This document shows, piece after piece, positions 61,705 through 64,000 of a stretch of 64,000 nt of DNA. The notes beneath the pieces were generated by a model. It had not been told where the DNA came from and did no database searches. It was given only the letters and a program-made list of their open reading frames with translations. Every line of letters begins with the position of its first letter. Position 1 is the first letter of the stretch. The stretch is from positions 310,001-374,000 of the forward strand of contig CM030726.1 in NCBI GenBank assembly GCA_018127085.1, given 5' to 3'. This stretch comes from Pneumocystis sp. 'macacae'. Lineage: Eukaryota > Ascomycota > Pneumocystomycetes > Pneumocystales > Pneumocystaceae. Made by a program: the position numbers and the translations under genes.

Positions 61705-64000
61705 TTAGTTTTCGAGTACTTTTTTTACTTCGTTCCATTTTTTCTTTAGTGTATCGCGTTCGTTGTGAACCTTATTTGATTAGAATAGTCCTTTAAATGA
61801 TACGATTTTTACTGTAGCTAGTTGTATTTTTGTTTGTGCAAGTTCGCTTTCCATTTCTGTTATTTGGTCCTCTAGTGCGCAGTTTTTATCCATTACTTGT
61901 GCGTTTTTATCTACAATGTTCTGTATTTCATTCTTCATACGCTTTTCGATTTCAGCAGATTGTGATTCTATTATTAGCTTTAGTTGAGAAATTTCTGATA
62001 GTAAGTTTTCGTTTTCATCAAGTAAATAAGCTATTTGTATTTTGTTTTCAACATTTGAATTTGCCAATTTGACATGTTCTTTATTCTAAAAAATGTTAAG
62101 ATACGAAAAAAAAAAGAAAATAAATACCAAAATGTCTAGTGATTCTTCGAGACTTTTTATCTTATGAAAGAGAGAAGTATTTTTTGACTTTAGAAAAGCT
62201 ATTTCTTTATCTTTTTCCAATTCCTTTTCATTCATTTTTTCATATTCTATAGTATATTTGGAAAGCATCGTTTCTGAAATTTCTATAGAATAAGCATCAT
62301 TGATAAATTCGTCAACCTGATAATCAGGAACTGCATTCGACCATGAAAGTTTTGTTACTGTTTTACTATGAATCTAAGTTCGTAGTCAAACAAAGTTTGT
62401 ACTATATGTATATAAATACACTATACGCAAAAAACATTTTTTCTTTCAAAAAACTCAAAAGCTGATCGAATTTCAGAGATAATATTTTTTCTTCATTTTT
62501 TTTCATCAATGCAATACTGAATTTAAAAATTGCATCAATGCCTTCTGCAATTACTACATCAAAAACTCTTACTACCATGTTTATCGGGAATTTATAGGCA
62601 AAAAGTGTCATAAACCACTGAGATGCATACATTGAGGGTTTTATCCCGTATTTATGAAGATGTGTATGAACTGTTGGAATAATTTCTTCCATTAATCTAT
62701 TGAATTGATATAAACGTAAATGTAATCCAGGAGTATCTGGTATATAAAAACTTCTTAAATCATACTCTTTCATAAGCTTAACAAATATGCAAAATGCTTC
62801 TTCATCCGACATCTTAATAATGTAAGTATTTTTTTAAGAAAATTATTTTTCTACATAAAGTAATAAAGGACTTGCCAAAAATCCTATTTTAATGTCAGCA
62901 ATTCAATTTTTTTAAAAGATCATCAGAGAAACCCATTCCTTCCACATATCCTACTTCTGGATCATACAAACTGTATGCTTTAAGGACTTTATAAATTTTC
63001 TCCATAGAGATGTCGGTTTTTATATGAAAATAATGTTAAAAAAATATAACGAAAAGGCGTATAAAATTGAAAAATATTTTTAATGGGAAAAAATATATTA
63101 AATATTGGATGGATATTGACTCATTGCTTTAAGAGTCGCTTTTGGAAATATTTTATAAAGGTCTTTTTGTATACTTTTTTCAGTGGGTGCATGCTGATTG
63201 ATAAGAGTATGGTATATATGTTCCATATCGGAATTCTTGGATGATGTCATAGTTTGCCAAAGAATGCCACGTAAGATGGGCGGAATACCTGTGGATATAG
63301 CATTGGATAATTCTTCTTTGTGTGTTTTGACAACAAAATTATAGTCACTAATAATGAGTCTGAAAAAATCTATAAAGATTTAATATTAGATAAGATAACA
63401 TAAGAGGTCTACCCCAGTCAATGGTCTTATCGCTGGACGCATTTTGATATATTTCTTCGAATTTTTTTTGCAAAATATTTGTTGATATTCTTGCTTTGTA
63501 CATTGAAAGAGGCTGTTGGAGAGTTTCTTGAGTCGTAGATGACTCTATGCTTGTATAAGTGTCAATAGGTGTCTCTGGCAGACTTGTTTTTCCAAAATCA
63601 GACGGTTGAATAAATGACAATGCATGTGTTTTATGCGTTGACAATGGCTCAAGAGGCTCTCTGTGTGTATGTGTTTTTTGTTTTGGTAAAAAACTACCTG
63701 TTTTTAGAGGACATTGGTTTTCATCATGTACTGTGTATTCTTCCTCATCTTGATTTACTGATGCAACCGAGTTATCTATATTCGAATGTTTCTTTTTCTC
63801 CGAGCACTTGTTTGCTTCTGTTTCGTATTCCTGCTTTTGTTTTTCAAAAATCACTTCAGTAGACAGACCTCTCATAGAGGCACTCGATTGACTCTCTCTT
63901 TTTTGAAAAACAGTATCCGTTGAGTCATAGGATGTGTTTTGTCCGTCTTCTGTACCATTGTTCAATGAATGGCTCTTTGTCTCATCACTCTCTTCAAATT
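61705..64000 (-). CDS. GYP5: Gyp5-like TBC domain Rab GTPase-activating protein homolog (partial, runs past window end)
   Basis: TBC-domain protein resembling yeast Gyp5/Gyl1 or EVI5. The frame is open to the right edge, so the N-terminus is outside. Visible: a polar Ser/Thr/Glu-rich leader (to about 63410), then FVVKTHKEELSNAISTGIPP, ILRGILWQTMTSSKN, the finger region KSIQKDLYKIFPK, AYSLYDPEVGYVEGMGFLAS, PLLLYMSDEEAFCIFVKLM, PGLHLRLYQFNRLMEEIIPT, MYASQWFMTLFAYKFPINMV and FDVVIAEGIDAIFKFSIAL. The C-terminal half is a long coiled coil. The final exon joins LAT to VHNERDTLKKKWNEVKKVLE across a 41-nt intron, stop 61705-61707. Notably the Arg-finger IxxDxxR reads IQKDLYK and the Gln-finger YxQ reads YVE, so GAP activity is doubtful. 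Confidence 0.88.

Overview
The window looks like nuclear DNA of an ascomycete fungus, most likely a Pneumocystis species. The sequence is very AT-rich. Nearly every gene is split by many tiny introns (mostly about 40-50 nt, GTA/GTG...TAG/AAG ends). Intergenic gaps are short, and the proteins are fungal orthologs of Taphrinomycotina type. The genus call is an inference from composition, intron style and gene content; I cannot align anything here. Boundaries were obtained by joining exons by eye, so stops are firmer than starts and internal splice sites.

Layout from left to right: SAP30 and the Polycomb subunit EED (minus); cytosolic aspartate aminotransferase (plus); a large IRC20/SHPRH-type RING-Swi2/Snf2 protein (minus); long-chain acyl-CoA synthetase and eIF3g (plus); a disordered unknown protein (minus); the choline-transporter-like protein PNS1 and an unknown membrane protein (plus); SEH1 (minus); ALG7 (plus); an HD-domain nucleotidase and an Rkm5-type methyltransferase (minus); the PHD-SET protein SET3 (plus); NUR1 and VPS36 (minus); V-ATPase subunit F (plus); an ML/NPC2-like lipid protein (minus); a 3.2 kb gene-poor stretch; SME1 (minus); MTR10 and VPS23 (plus); a small membrane protein (minus); NIC96 (plus); EMC10 and a small LGLGA-motif protein (minus); succinyl-CoA ligase beta (plus); TFIIF alpha (minus); a Cid1-type nucleotidyltransferase, the anoctamin IST2 and the proteasome ATPase RPT6 (plus); and a Gyp5-like TBC protein that runs off the right end (minus).

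Two features stand out. First, EED, the H3K27me3-reading core of PRC2, is clearly present, although the best-known relative, fission yeast, lacks PRC2. Second, a GC-rich island of about 2 kb (roughly 30.37-32.35 kb) sits abruptly in AT-rich DNA. It covers the 5' half of NUR1, the NUR1 upstream region with three perfect GGGTTAGGG telomere-type nonamers, and the 3' end of VPS36. Both conserved reading frames run through the composition change, so the island looks like local base-composition drift rather than an inserted element. A third point is the TBC protein at the right edge, which has substitutions at both GAP finger positions.

Functional themes are chromatin and nuclear periphery (SAP30, EED, SET3, NUR1, SEH1, NIC96, MTR10), endosomal sorting (VPS36, VPS23, VMA7), the ER (ALG7, EMC10, IST2), and lipid or choline handling (FAA-type ligase, PNS1, ML protein). 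This is ordinary housekeeping content. I saw no surface-glycoprotein (MSG) genes, transposons, tRNAs, rRNAs or CRISPR arrays.
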